Shown: piece after piece, positions 1 through 8,486 of the stretch
Layout of the letters: every line of letters begins with the position of its first letter
Position numbering within the stretch: the first letter of the stretch is position 1
From: Paludifilum halophilum
GTDB lineage: Bacteria > Bacillota > Bacilli > Thermoactinomycetales > DSM-45169
Length of the DNA stretch: 64,000 nt
NCBI RefSeq assembly: GCF_002245355.1
Contig: NZ_NOWF01000005.1
Location: forward strand, 124,001 to 188,000
Direction of reading: 5' to 3'
Position numbers and translations under genes: made by a program
Notes under the pieces: model-generated
Databases searched by the model: none
Told to the model about the DNA's origin: nothing
Seen by the model: only the letters and a program-made list of their open reading frames with translations

Positions 1-1
1 G

Positions 2-562
2 GGGGAAACGGGTTACGGGATCGCGGGAATGGAGTATCCTGGTTTAGTCACCTCCGTTCCCAAGATTCCCACACGCCGAGGGGAACAACCGGCGGTTAAC
101 GTTGTCGCTCACGAATTGGCCCACCAGTGGTGGTACGGGGTTGTCGGGAACAACCAGGTGAAGGAGCCCTGGTTGGACGAGGGTTTAACCACTTTTTCCG
201 AATTTCTGTTTATGCGGGACCGGCAGGGGGCTGATGCCCGGGATTTGCTGGTTAAGGCCGCTGAACGGAGTGACGAGGTTCATAAAGAAAAAGGGGTGAC
301 CTCGGTGGAGTCCCTGTACAAGTATTCCGATCCCGTTTACGGTTTGATGGTTTACACCCGTCCGGCCGCGATGATGTGGGAACTGGTGGATGAACTGGGG
401 AAGGATAAAGTGTTAGAGATTCTAAAGACCTATTATGACCGGTATCGTTTCAAAACAGCCACCACTCGTGATTTTATCCGTGTAGCCAATGAAGTGGCCG
501 GAAAAGATTTGAACCGTTTCTTTGACCGATGGCTCTATTTTAAAGCCGAACCGACCGGATAG
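2..562 (+). CDS. M1 family aminopeptidase, C-terminal part (5' end outside window)
   Basis: Zinc-dependent M1 (gluzincin) aminopeptidase that removes N-terminal residues from peptides. The reading frame is already open at base 2 and shows the substrate-binding GMEYP motif. This is followed by the zinc signature HELAHQWW (about bases 110-133) and, 18 residues later, the third zinc ligand in WLDEG. A downstream YTRPAAMMW segment fits the catalytic tyrosine region of the family. The ATG at 29 lies inside the GMEYP motif, so it is not the start; the signal or N-terminal domain lies upstream of the window. The C-terminus ends soon after a short helical stretch, as in short bacterial M1 enzymes without the large C-terminal domain. 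No terminator is obvious before the next gene. Confidence 0.93.
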   Translation, partial: GETGYGIAGMEYPGLVTSVPKIPTRRGEQPAVNVVAHELAHQWWYGVVGNNQVKEPWLDEGLTTFSEFLFMRDRQGADARDLLVKAAERSDEVHKEKGVTSVESLYKYSDPVYGLMVYTRPAAMMWELVDELGKDKVLEILKTYYDRYRFKTATTRDFIRVANEVAGKDLNRFFDRWLYFKAEPTG

Positions 563-719
563 AACGCTTTTCGGTGAGAAACCCACCCATCCCCCCTGCG
601 AATATAAGATCGATCCTGATTCATAAGGATGATCGGGTAAATGTTCCAACACAGGGTTCATGGACAGAGATGACAGACCGTCGGAAGGGTTTGACGGAGA
701 ATCAAGGGGGCGGAAATCG

Positions 720-1430
720 ATGAGAGTCATGTCCTACAATATGCATCACGGGGTCGGCGTTGACGGTCAACTCAATCTGAAGCGGATTGCCGATGTGATC
801 GGGAAGGAAGAACCGGATCTCGTCGGTTTGAATGAAGTGGATATTTGTTTTCACCGCCGAAGCCGGTTTGAGGATCAACTGGCACGATTGGTGGAGATGT
901 TGGGGATGGAGGGAGTTTTCGGCCCCTCCATTCAATGGAATCGGCTCGGAAATTTTCCCCCCCGCCGATACGGAAACGGCCTTCTGTTCAAGGGGCGATT
1001 GGAGGAGAGTGCCAATCATCCGGTGACCGGAAAGGGAGAAGAGCCCCGGGCTGTTTTGACGGCAAGAATTCGGAGGGAGGATCGGGATGTCCTGGTGGGA
1101 GTCACCCATATCGGTTTTACTCCCTGGATTCGCCGTGCACAGCAAAGGGTCTTGACGGAACAGTGCCTTTCTTTTCGGGGGCCGGTATTGGTGATGGGAG
1201 ATTGGAACGTTCTACCGGATCATCCGGCGGTGACCTCTTTATCCCCGCCATTGACGGATGTTCTCGAGTTGATGGGAGTGAAGGAGGGGACGTATCCCTG
1301 TTCGGCTCCGCGGAAACGGATCGATTACATTTTTTGCTCCCATCATTTTCGCATCCGGGACGGATGGGTCGTACAGACTCCCGGCTGTCCATCGGACCAT
1401 CGACCCGTTGTTTGCGACCTGGAGTGGTGA
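720..1430 (+). CDS. Endonuclease/exonuclease/phosphatase family protein
   Basis: Metal-dependent phosphodiesterase of the EEP fold (DNase I/AP endonuclease/sphingomyelinase superfamily). Visible motifs are YNMHHG near the N-terminus, the metal-binding GLNEVD glutamate, VTHIGF, the catalytic GDWNVLP and the C-terminal CPSDHRPV with the final Asp-His pair. At 236 residues it is a minimal single-domain member with no signal peptide, so it is probably cytoplasmic. The ATG at 720 is preferred over an in-frame ATG at 660 because it follows a GGGGGCGG stretch and begins directly at the first beta strand. The substrate cannot be inferred from sequence. Confidence 0.85.
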   Translation: MRVMSYNMHHGVGVDGQLNLKRIADVIGKEEPDLVGLNEVDICFHRRSRFEDQLARLVEMLGMEGVFGPSIQWNRLGNFPPRRYGNGLLFKGRLEESANHPVTGKGEEPRAVLTARIRREDRDVLVGVTHIGFTPWIRRAQQRVLTEQCLSFRGPVLVMGDWNVLPDHPAVTSLSPPLTDVLELMGVKEGTYPCSAPRKRIDYIFCSHHFRIRDGWVVQTPGCPSDHRPVVCDLEW

Positions 1431-1506
1431 CTTCCCGGTTCGCATGCCCGGCTCCTTTCGTTATAATGAAAAGAAGTCAGCCTGTGAAGGAGTGTCTGGG
1501 AAAACG

Positions 1507-2274
1507 ATGTCGAAGAATTCCAATCCCGCTGTTTCGGAATCTGACGGAGTTCCGTTGTCGGAACGCCTTGACGCTATCGCCCGTTATGTTCCTGCCGATG
1601 GGGCTGTCGCCGATATCGGGGCGGATCATGCCCAGCTGTTGATTTCCCTGGCTCGGTCCGGGAGGTTAAAACGGGGGATCGCCGGGGAGGTCAACCTGGG
1701 TCCTTATCATAATGCCCGGCAACGCGTGGCAGCGTCCCGGTTCGAGAACCGGATCGATGTCCGCCGGGGCGATGGGCTGAACATACTGGCGCCGGATGAA
1801 GCCGACGTGATTGTTATCGCCGGAATGGGCGGGGCGTTAATCGCTTCCATCCTGGAGTCGGGAAACAACCGGCTCCGGGGAGTTCAAAGGCTGATCCTCC
1901 AACCAAACAACGGCGCGGAACGAGTTAGGCTCTGGCTGGCGGAAAACGGTTGGGAACTTCGAGACGAAGAATTGGTACGGGATGGCGGTATCTTGTACGA
2001 GATTCTCGTCGCCGAGCCCGGCATGCCGGAACGTCCCTACGAAGCGTTACCCCTCACCCGGGAGAAGGCCCTTCAGATAGGACCTGTATTGTGGCGCAAG
2101 CGTCATCCTTTTTTAAAGTCCCGGTTAGAAAAAGAGCTGGCTGGCTGGGAACGGATTCTGCAAAAATTGCAATCCGGACGCACCCGGGAGGCGGAGGAAC
2201 GTCGACGCCGGGTGACTGAGGAGATCGGTGAGTGGAGGAGGATGATTGAATGGCTGTCCGAGGAAGAGACTTGA
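1507..2274 (+). CDS. trmK: tRNA (adenine(22)-N1)-methyltransferase TrmK
   Basis: SAM-dependent enzyme that methylates N1 of adenine 22 in the D-loop of tRNAs (COG2384, YqfN of Bacillus). The Rossmann motif I reads VADIGADHAQL and is followed by GEVNLGPYHNA. IAGMGG and LQPNNGAE are characteristic of the TrmK family. A C-terminal coiled, charged helix (residues about 200-250) matches the family's helical tail. The ATG at 1507 is chosen because homology starts just after it; an in-frame ATG at 1408 would lie inside the preceding gene. It overlaps the Nif3-like gene by 25 bases, the conserved trmK-yqfO arrangement of Bacilli, so the two are translationally coupled. Confidence 0.92.
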   Translation: MSKNSNPAVSESDGVPLSERLDAIARYVPADGAVADIGADHAQLLISLARSGRLKRGIAGEVNLGPYHNARQRVAASRFENRIDVRRGDGLNILAPDEADVIVIAGMGGALIASILESGNNRLRGVQRLILQPNNGAERVRLWLAENGWELRDEELVRDGGILYEILVAEPGMPERPYEALPLTREKALQIGPVLWRKRHPFLKSRLEKELAGWERILQKLQSGRTREAEERRRRVTEEIGEWRRMIEWLSEEET

Positions 2275-3359
2275 TCAAGGCCATGGAGGCCTGGGCCCCA
2301 AAATCCTTGGCTGTAGAGAACGACCGTATCGGCCTGCAAGTGGGTGACCCGGAAGCGGAAGTTCGCGGTGTTCTGCTCGCTTTGGATGTGACGGAGGAAG
2401 TGGTGGATGAGGCGGTTCGTATCGGAGCCAACTGGGTGATTGCCCATCATGCCGTGATTTTCCGGCCGTTGAAAGAGCTGAGGACGGATCAATCCGCCGG
2501 TCGGCTTTATGCCAAATTGTTAAGGAACGGGATCAATGTTTATGCGGCCCACACGAACCTGGACGCGGCAGAGGGGGGGGTCAATGACGTTCTCAGCGAA
2601 AAGCTAGCTTTGGAAAAAACAGAAGTGCTGATTCCGACCCGATACCAGCGACTCAAAAAAGTGGTGATCATGAGTCCCGTCGACCATCACGAATCGATTC
2701 TTCAGGCGGCGGGTAAAGCGGGAGCCGGCTGGATCGGCAATTACAGCCACTGTACCTTTAACATCAAAGGCACCGGAACCTTTCGTCCCGAAGAAGGTAC
2801 CAATCCCTTCATCGGACGACAGGGAGATCTGGAAAGGGTGGAGGAGATCCGCCTGGAGACGGTTGTGCCGGAGGAACACCTGAATTCCGTGGTACAGGCA
2901 ATGATTGATGCCCATCCCTACGAGGAACCGGCCTATGACATTTATCCCCTTGAGCTTTCCGGTGAAGTCCAGGGGATGGGGCGAATCGGAAACCTGACGC
3001 AGAGTATGACACTGAAAGAACTGGCCGAACGGGTCAAGGAAGTATACCACGTTCCCTGTCTGCGCATGGTCGGCGACGGAAACAGCCGGGTATCCAGGGT
3101 GGCGGTGCTGGGCGGGTCCGGCGGACGGTATGCCCCGGAAGCCCAACGGTTGGGAGCCGATGTGTATATCACCGGAGATCTGGATCATCACACCGCCCTG
3201 GATGCTTTAGCCGACGGCCTCCATCTGCTGGACCCGGGCCACCATGTGGAACATCTGGTGCTGGAACAGGTCGTTGAAAAGTTGAAAGAAAATGTCGGAT
3301 TAAAAGAAATTCCGATTCAGATAACAACGGTGGATACCAATCCATTCCGTTTTGTATGA
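2250..3359 (+). CDS. Nif3-like dinuclear metal center hexameric protein (YqfO)
   Basis: Conserved NIF3/YqfO protein of 369 residues, which forms hexameric toroids with a two-metal site; the biochemical role is not established. Metal-ligand motifs are visible: AHHAVIF near residue 70, AAHTNLDAA near residue 105 and the C-terminal GHHVEH. The central insert (about residues 125-240) is the PII/CutA-like domain found in Gram-positive members and accounts for the length being above the 250-residue short form. It starts inside trmK, as in Bacillus, and is followed by the rnpB promoter about 30 bases after the stop codon. Confidence 0.92.
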   Translation: MAVRGRDLIKAMEAWAPKSLAVENDRIGLQVGDPEAEVRGVLLALDVTEEVVDEAVRIGANWVIAHHAVIFRPLKELRTDQSAGRLYAKLLRNGINVYAAHTNLDAAEGGVNDVLSEKLALEKTEVLIPTRYQRLKKVVIMSPVDHHESILQAAGKAGAGWIGNYSHCTFNIKGTGTFRPEEGTNPFIGRQGDLERVEEIRLETVVPEEHLNSVVQAMIDAHPYEEPAYDIYPLELSGEVQGMGRIGNLTQSMTLKELAERVKEVYHVPCLRMVGDGNSRVSRVAVLGGSGGRYAPEAQRLGADVYITGDLDHHTALDALADGLHLLDPGHHVEHLVLEQVVEKLKENVGLKEIPIQITTVDTNPFRFV

Positions 3360-3390
3360 CAAAAAATACCTCATAATACATGTTTGTACA

Positions 3391-3419
3391 TTGAATACGA
3401 AGGCAGTCTTTGTTACAAT
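3391..3419 (+). promoter_or_regulatory. SigA-type promoter of rnpB
   Basis: TTGAAT (3391-3396) and TACAAT (3414-3419) are separated by exactly 17 bases. They stand about 20 bases upstream of the predicted 5' end of the RNase P RNA. Each box matches the consensus at four or five positions. Confidence 0.7.
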
Positions 3420-3439
3420 AAAACATGTCGCTTTTTTTC

Positions 3440-3862
3440 GGGAAAGTAAACCGGGCAATCGCCGGTGGATACCGCAAGGTTCCACGGGAGGAAAGTCCGA
3501 GCTCCGCAGGGCAGGGTGCCGGCTAACAGCCGGTGGGGGCAACCCTAAGGCTAGTGCCACAGAAATGCAGACCGCCGATGGAAGCGCCCAGGCGCTTCAC
3601 AGGCAAGGATGCAACGGTGCGGTAAGAGCGCACCAGCAGCATGGAGACATGTTGGCTAGGTAAACCCCACCTGGAGCAAGACCTTAAGGGGATCAGCGCA
3701 TCAGCGCAGCTGTAGCCCGCAGTGATCCCGGGTTGGTCGCTGGAGCGGTGCAGCAATGCACCGCCTAGACAGATGATTGCCGCTCCAATCAGTGGGAGGC
3801 GAAGCGACGTCAGCCGTCTAACCACTGGGAGAACAGAACTCGGCTTATGGTTTGCTTTCCTC
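3440..3862 (+). ncRNA. rnpB: RNase P RNA, type A architecture
   Basis: Catalytic RNA of RNase P, which matures tRNA 5' ends. The ends pair as P1: bases 3441-3452 against 3849-3860 with one G-U. The conserved GAGGAAAGTCC (3488-3498) and ACAGAACTCGGCTTA (3833-3847) form the P4 region. The block with AGGGCAGGGTGCC, the AGTGCCACAGAAA run and GACCGCC follows bacterial type A order. P6 pairs GACC (3680-3683) with GGTC (3735-3738), and P17 pairs GGGATCA (3689-3695) with TGATCCC (3723-3729). P6/P16/P17 belong to type A; the P5.1/P10.1-type layout expected of Bacillus type B RNA is not evident. The segment GACAGATGATTGCCG is shared by both classes. Confidence 0.95.
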
Positions 3863-3883
3863 ATTCATTTACATAGGCAGGAA

Positions 3884-3908
3884 ACGGCGCGCGATCCGCG
3901 TCGTTTTT
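3884..3908 (+). terminator. Intrinsic terminator after rnpB
   Basis: An 8-bp stem (ACGGCGCG 3884-3891 with CGCGTCGT 3897-3904, one G-U pair) with a 5-base loop runs into TTTTT. It lies 22 bases after the P1 helix. Confidence 0.85.
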
Positions 3909-4037
3909 ATTTGTATTTATTTGTAATATAAAGGTTAATTTGTTGTTATTACCCTGATAATGTCGTGTAATGATTTCTTGTTATGCTTGGGATAATGAAG
4001 GAAGGAGAGTTTTTTCGGAACAAGGAGGGGCTGTAAA

Positions 4038-4856
4038 ATGACAAAACGGTTGATCCTGGTGCTCGGCCTCTCCCTGATCGCGGCGATTATGGTTCAGCTT
4101 TATCCGATGGCTAAAATCATGCTGGTGGAAGAGTCTCCGGAACCGATTGTCGTTACAGATGAAAATATCCTATCCCAATTAAAAAAGAACGTTCAAGATA
4201 AAGAAGAGCTGAATTATCTGGTCCTGGGAGACTCCGTTGCCCGGGGAATCGGTTCGAAAGGGCCGGATCAGGGTTACGGCTCGCTGGTTGTAAAAAGTTT
4301 GAATAAGGAACGGATTCCACTGAAATTGGTCAATAAAGGAGTCACCGGACAAACGTCGAAAAAGCTGGCTGAATCGATTACAACGCCTGATATCCGGGAG
4401 AAAGTGAAGAGCGCCGATCTGATTTCCCTCACCATCGGAGGGAACGACTTAATCAAAGTGGCCTTAGAAAACCAAAATCCGGTCAGTGTTCTGTCCGGGT
4501 TCGAAGGAATTCAGAAAGGTTATGAGCAAAATCTGACCCGTATCCTACACCGGATTCGGAAGCTGAATCCGGATGCCCCCATTTTGATGACGGCCCTTTA
4601 TAACCCGATTTCTCCTGAAGAGCCTTATTACGGTATTTCCCATTCTTTACTCAAAAAGTGGAACATCCAAATGAAGCAGGTTGCTCATGATTTTCCTCTT
4701 ACCCATGTCATTGATGTCGATCAGCGTCTCCGTGCGGCGAATGGAGAGTGGCTGTCTGATCAAATTCACCCGAACAATAAGGGGTATCGTGTGATCGCCG
4801 AAGGGATTCTCGCTGAAATCCGGGGAAATCGCCATACCTCGGCGAAGATGAATTAA
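4038..4856 (+). CDS. SGNH/GDSL hydrolase, secreted or membrane-anchored
   Basis: Serine esterase/lipase of the SGNH superfamily. The catalytic blocks are clear: block I LVLGDSVARG with the nucleophile serine, a block II glycine in VTGQTS, block III TIGGNDL, and block V DQIHPNNKGY with the Asp-His pair. Residues 4-22 form a hydrophobic N-terminal segment without a convincing signal peptidase site, so the enzyme is probably membrane-anchored outside the cell. The RBS AAGGAGGGG sits about 7 bases before the ATG. The length (272 residues) fits the YpmR-like lysophospholipase-type group of Bacilli. Its natural ester substrate is not identifiable from sequence. Confidence 0.88.
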   Translation: MTKRLILVLGLSLIAAIMVQLYPMAKIMLVEESPEPIVVTDENILSQLKKNVQDKEELNYLVLGDSVARGIGSKGPDQGYGSLVVKSLNKERIPLKLVNKGVTGQTSKKLAESITTPDIREKVKSADLISLTIGGNDLIKVALENQNPVSVLSGFEGIQKGYEQNLTRILHRIRKLNPDAPILMTALYNPISPEEPYYGISHSLLKKWNIQMKQVAHDFPLTHVIDVDQRLRAANGEWLSDQIHPNNKGYRVIAEGILAEIRGNRHTSAKMN

Positions 4857-4942
4857 CCGGGGAACCCCCGTGAAACACATTCCGTATAGGATCCGGCCGG
4901 CACCGGAAGAATAAGAGACAATCCCAAGGAAGGAGTCTTTTC

Positions 4943-5221
4943 ATGCTATCCGACTTTTCATCTTACCAGGCGTACTTAGATCGTTATAAAACCTTTTATT
5001 CGGAAGAAGGGGATAATCGGCCGCCGATGTTGTCGGAAGAGGATTTTCAAGAGAACTTTCGGCTTTTGGAAGAAAGCTATGCTAACTATCGCCGGATGAT
5101 CTTGCAGGGTCAGGAAGAAGAGGCGTCCTATTACTATCTCAATGTTATCAATATGTTGGAAAATCAATTAGCGATCGCCGATGGGGCGGACAATTTTTTG
5201 CCGGAGGGATTCCTTGATTAA
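4943..5221 (+). CDS. Conserved hypothetical protein, 92 aa
   Basis: Small acidic protein, rich in Glu, Tyr and Asn, predicted to be mostly alpha-helical with no membrane segment or cysteines. AAGGAGTC stands 6-8 bases before the ATG, so it is very likely translated. The region around residues 30-75 (many Tyr/Glu, pattern LLEESYANYRRM) looks like a helical bundle. I do not recognise the family. It follows the SGNH hydrolase gene by 86 bases on the same strand and may be co-transcribed with it. A strong terminator lies beyond the small peptide gene that follows. Confidence 0.65.
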   Translation: MLSDFSSYQAYLDRYKTFYSEEGDNRPPMLSEEDFQENFRLLEESYANYRRMILQGQEEEASYYYLNVINMLENQLAIADGADNFLPEGFLD

Positions 5222-5299
5222 AAACGAATCCACTCCGGCATATTTTTTGCAAAAACAGGACAGTCTGTGAATAAAGCGATTTCGGATGGAGGGATCCCC

Positions 5300-5365
5300 A
5301 TGGGATGGCTGATCGGATATTTTATCGGCGTTACTCTGGGAGATTTGGCTCAAGTCCTCTCCTGA
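5300..5365 (+). CDS. Putative 21-aa membrane micropeptide
   Basis: Short reading frame beginning MGWLIGYFIGVTLGDL and ending 21 residues after the start. GGATGGAGG lies 8 bases before the ATG, a better RBS than most annotated genes here. The peptide is one hydrophobic helix with a GxxxG-like glycine spacing. It sits between the 92-aa gene and a strong hairpin terminator, so it would be the last gene of that transcript. Whether it is expressed cannot be decided from one sequence. Confidence 0.4.
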   Translation: MGWLIGYFIGVTLGDLAQVLS

Positions 5366-5390
5366 TTTTAACGGTCTTAGTATCATGATG

Positions 5391-5430
5391 AGAAAGGGCC
5401 GGCTGTCATCATGCAGCCGGCCCTTTTTCT
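5391..5430. terminator. Bidirectional terminator between convergent genes
   Basis: A long stem (AAAGGGCCGGCTG with CAGCCGGCCCTTT) with an 8-base loop is flanked by A-rich and T-rich tracts. It serves both the rightward transcript and the leftward gene ending at 5436. Confidence 0.9.
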
Positions 5431-5435
5431 CGGTT

Positions 5436-7112
5436 TTATGTCAGTTGAATCGTTAACAGGTGATCCAGTTTTCTGCACTGATTCAACAGAGCTTTTCGGC
5501 GGTCCGGGGAAAGATTTCGGTGGTTGATCAATTTTTGCACCAATTCCTCTAAGGCGGCTTTTGCCGTTTCCCTTTCCTCTTCAATCACTCCGGTCAGAGC
5601 CCGATCCGCAGTTTTCTTCCAGGCTGGATGGACCTGTTGGATCTCGCGATACAGATCGTAGGATGTGAATAGAGTCATCGCGGTCAAGTAGACCCGCAGT
5701 CGCCGCTGAGGGTCGAACATGATCGTGTCCCCGATCACCGAGGGATGGCTGGTCAAATAAAACCAGCCCCTGTTCAGCTCAAATCCCGGATCTGTCAGCC
5801 TAAATCCTCGAGGCTCCAAATGATCAAAACCGGTGTATAGCCATGCTTTGGACCGGTTCTTTTTTCGCAAAAGGCGAAGGGTGAGCACGGCTTCTTTTTT
5901 TCCTTTCAGATGGTCCGTGAGGTTCACCTGTTCCCTGTACCAGCGTTCCGGTTGTCTGGCTTTTACGTCCCGTTCCCAAACGATTCGCCCGTCGATCAGC
6001 AGCTGTTTGACATATTCCCCTTTCGAAAGGGAGTGGGGATAAACATCAAAATGGGAAAAAGCGAGCCGATAGGTTTCGTTCTTTTCCGGCCGGATGATCT
6101 GTTTGATCTCTCCGTTCCCTCCGGAAGGAGGACCGGTGCCGGGAGAAATAAACAGGCTGCCGTACCCATAACCGGCATAGGCGCTTCGATCCTTTTTTTC
6201 CGGGAACCATTCCTTTTGAAGCACGTAAGTGACCAATCCCTGGATGTGCCCCCGGTGCAACCGGTCAATTCCCGTTTGAAGACTCTTCTTGACATATGGA
6301 ACCGAGGGATTGGCGGGAGTCGCTGATAACTTACTGGCGTGGATCATAAGGATAAAGGGGAGTTTTTCCGGGCGTAATAGGTTGTGGACTCGTTCGATCT
6401 GCTGTTCGAGATCATGAGTTCGGTGGGTGTTGCGATACTTACCGTCCCGGAAGGTCATGACGACTCCGTCGATAAAGGGACGATAACGGTGAATCAGCCC
6501 AGCGCGAATCGACGGGTAGTAGATCTGCGGGTAGAAGCGTAGCTCGGGATTGGCCGAATGGCCCGATTTCCTCATCCGTTTGACATATGCCGGAGTAAAA
6601 AAAGAAAGATTGTGGTTGAAATCATCGATGACGACTCCCTTCAGATTGTCAAAGGACCGGGACAGGCGTCCGATGGCCCGGAACCAGGCGATAAAATCGG
6701 TTCCATAGGGTTCGGAAGCTTTTCCCCGGGCTTCACTGGGGGGAACGAGATATACCCAGACATCAATCCCCTCTTTTTTTGCAGCCGGGAGGAATTCACG
6801 CCTGAGATCGTCCCAATCGGAACGCTGGTGCCAAATCAGGTAGAAGTAGGTATTAACCCCCAGCCGGTGCAACTTTTCTATCATCCGGGGCGTATCCAGA
6901 TGGTGAAGGCCGTCCGCTCGGGGGAAGGGTTCTCGGATTTCTCCGGCATAATCCCCCAGTACCGGCTGGGAAGTATCAAATTCGACACCGGAGGCAAAAA
7001 CCTCCCGGTCGGGAAATAAGGCAGGGTACAGACAAAGTCCCATCGTTGTCCATAAAAGGATTCCGATCAGGAAGAAAGGGCGTTTGTGCCGGAACGGGGG
7101 AACTGGAGACAT
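5436..7112 (-). CDS. Secreted protein of unknown function, 558 aa, TIM-barrel-like N-terminal half
   Basis: I do not recognise a named family. Residues about 12-33 form a signal peptide or anchor. Residues about 55-320 read like a beta/alpha barrel of the glycoside-hydrolase or polysaccharide-processing type: LHRLGVNTYFYLIWH, KEGIDVWVYLVPP, LKGVVIDDFNHNL and IDGVVMTF look like consecutive strand ends. The VIDDFNHN segment carries acidic residues where such enzymes keep catalytic side chains. Residues about 330-440 look like a beta-sandwich, and the C-terminal ~110 residues are helical and charged. The start follows AAGGAGG with 10-base spacing. A carbohydrate-active role at the cell surface is inference only. 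Confidence 0.75.
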   Translation of the reverse strand: MSPVPPFRHKRPFFLIGILLWTTMGLCLYPALFPDREVFASGVEFDTSQPVLGDYAGEIREPFPRADGLHHLDTPRMIEKLHRLGVNTYFYLIWHQRSDWDDLRREFLPAAKKEGIDVWVYLVPPSEARGKASEPYGTDFIAWFRAIGRLSRSFDNLKGVVIDDFNHNLSFFTPAYVKRMRKSGHSANPELRFYPQIYYPSIRAGLIHRYRPFIDGVVMTFRDGKYRNTHRTHDLEQQIERVHNLLRPEKLPFILMIHASKLSATPANPSVPYVKKSLQTGIDRLHRGHIQGLVTYVLQKEWFPEKKDRSAYAGYGYGSLFISPGTGPPSGGNGEIKQIIRPEKNETYRLAFSHFDVYPHSLSKGEYVKQLLIDGRIVWERDVKARQPERWYREQVNLTDHLKGKKEAVLTLRLLRKKNRSKAWLYTGFDHLEPRGFRLTDPGFELNRGWFYLTSHPSVIGDTIMFDPQRRLRVYLTAMTLFTSYDLYREIQQVHPAWKKTADRALTGVIEEERETAKAALEELVQKLINHRNLSPDRRKALLNQCRKLDHLLTIQLT

Positions 7113-7300
7113 GACCTTTTTACCTCCTTGATACCCATCTCTTTCGGATAGTGTAGGGTGGATGAAGTTCGATTATGTAAAAAGAGTGACCTTTCGGGTT
7201 TTAGAGTCTGACCCGATGTCGGTCTATCTTATAAAAAACGATCGGTTCAACCATAATACAGAGGAAAATAAACTCCGAGACAGGGAGTGTGAACACAGGC

Positions 7301-8368
7301 ATGGAGCTGTTAAAAGAGTTAACCGAGGCGAATGCCGTTCCGGGTTATGAAGGAGAAGTTCGCCGGATCATGCGCCGGGAGATGGAAAAAAGCAATGCGG
7401 AGATCACAACGGACCGGATGGGAAGCATTTTTGGAGAAAAACGGGGAAATAACCCGGGTCCGAGAGTGTTGTTGGCCGGACATATGGATGAAGTCGGGTT
7501 TATGGTCAAAGAGATTCATAAGAATGGATATCTTTATTTCACTCCCTTGGGGGGATGGTGGGAACAGGTTCTCCTATCCCAGAGAGTCACCATTATGACG
7601 GAAAAACGTTCCTTTACCGGAGTGATCGGATCGAAGCCTCCTCACCTGTTGACGCCGCAGGAAAGGGGGAAGGTGTATCCGATGAAGGAAATGTTCATCG
7701 ATATCGGAGCGAAGGATGCCGAACAGGTCAAGAAGTGGGGAATCCGTGTCGGAGACCCGATTATCCCGATTTGCCCTTTTGAGATGATGCCGGATCATGA
7801 TACGATCCTGGCTAAGGCTTTGGATAACCGGGTGGGATGTTATCTGGCATTGGAAACGATGCGACAGCTGAAGGATGAAAATCACCCCAATACAGTCTTC
7901 GCCGGAGCGACTGTGCAGGAAGAAGTGGGTCTCCGGGGGGCGACGACTGCCCCCTATGCGGTGGAACCGGATATCGCCTTTGCCTTGGACGTAGGCATTG
8001 CCCAGGACGGACCGGAAGGGAGCGGAAAGGATAAGCCCCGGTTGGGAGGCGGTCCTTTGATCACTTTCTTGGATGCTACCATGATCCCCAACACTCGTTT
8101 GCGAAATCTGGTGGTCGATACTGCGGAGGAGCATCAAATTCCTTATCAGGTGGATACCATGACCGGAGGCGGAACAGATGCGGGGAAACTTCATTTGTTC
8201 CGCAAAGGAGTGCCTTCCCTGGTAATCGGAGTGCCGGCTCGCTATATCCACAGCCATGTTTCCATGGCGAGCAAAAAAGATATAGACATGGCGGTCAAAC
8301 TGCTGGTGGAGGTTCTGAAAAAGTTGGATGCTCCGGCGTTGAACGATATGATCGCTTTTAACAGTTAG
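7301..8368 (+). CDS. M42 family aminopeptidase (glutamyl aminopeptidase/endoglucanase-M family)
   Basis: Dinuclear metal aminopeptidase of family M42 (YsdC/FrvX/PepA type), which assembles into tetrahedral dodecamers. Ligand motifs include AGHMDEVGFMV, KALDNRVG, the catalytic EEVGLRGA, ALDVGIA with the metal aspartate, and the terminal histidine in YIHSHVSM. VPGYEGEVR at the N-terminus is typical. The length (about 355 residues) is normal. The ATG at 7301 is preferred over a GTG at 7289 because the GGGAG box ends only one base before that GTG. A weak hairpin follows the stop codon. It stands alone between the unknown secreted protein and the nag operon. Confidence 0.92.
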   Translation: MELLKELTEANAVPGYEGEVRRIMRREMEKSNAEITTDRMGSIFGEKRGNNPGPRVLLAGHMDEVGFMVKEIHKNGYLYFTPLGGWWEQVLLSQRVTIMTEKRSFTGVIGSKPPHLLTPQERGKVYPMKEMFIDIGAKDAEQVKKWGIRVGDPIIPICPFEMMPDHDTILAKALDNRVGCYLALETMRQLKDENHPNTVFAGATVQEEVGLRGATTAPYAVEPDIAFALDVGIAQDGPEGSGKDKPRLGGGPLITFLDATMIPNTRLRNLVVDTAEEHQIPYQVDTMTGGGTDAGKLHLFRKGVPSLVIGVPARYIHSHVSMASKKDIDMAVKLLVEVLKKLDAPALNDMIAFNS

Positions 8369-8378
8369 GAGGTTGTAA

Positions 8379-8410
8379 AACCGGGGTCGCGGGATCAATC
8401 GGCCCCGGTT
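8379..8410 (+). terminator. Hairpin after the M42 peptidase gene
   Basis: AACCGGGG (8379-8386) pairs perfectly with CCCCGGTT (8403-8410). Only a short, interrupted T tract follows, so termination may be inefficient. Confidence 0.55.
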
Positions 8411-8470
8411 CATTCTTCTGCCGGACGGATCATCTATTGGTTTTTCGGATATTTTTTGCTTGTAAAATGT

Positions 8471-8486
8471 ATTGGTATAGACAACT
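8471..8486 (+). promoter_or_regulatory. NagR/DasR-type operator (dre-like site)
   Basis: ATTGGTATAGACAACT is an imperfect palindrome of the form TGGTnTAGACnA, as bound by GntR/HutC regulators of the NagR (YvoA)/DasR group. It overlaps the -35 box of the nagA promoter, and the regulator gene itself closes the operon. Repression with relief by amino-sugar phosphates is the expected mode. Confidence 0.75.

Noticed and set aside
3440-3862. Type B (Bacillus-like) RNase P RNA
   Set aside because: The P6, P16/P17 and P7-P9 region sequences follow the type A pattern instead.
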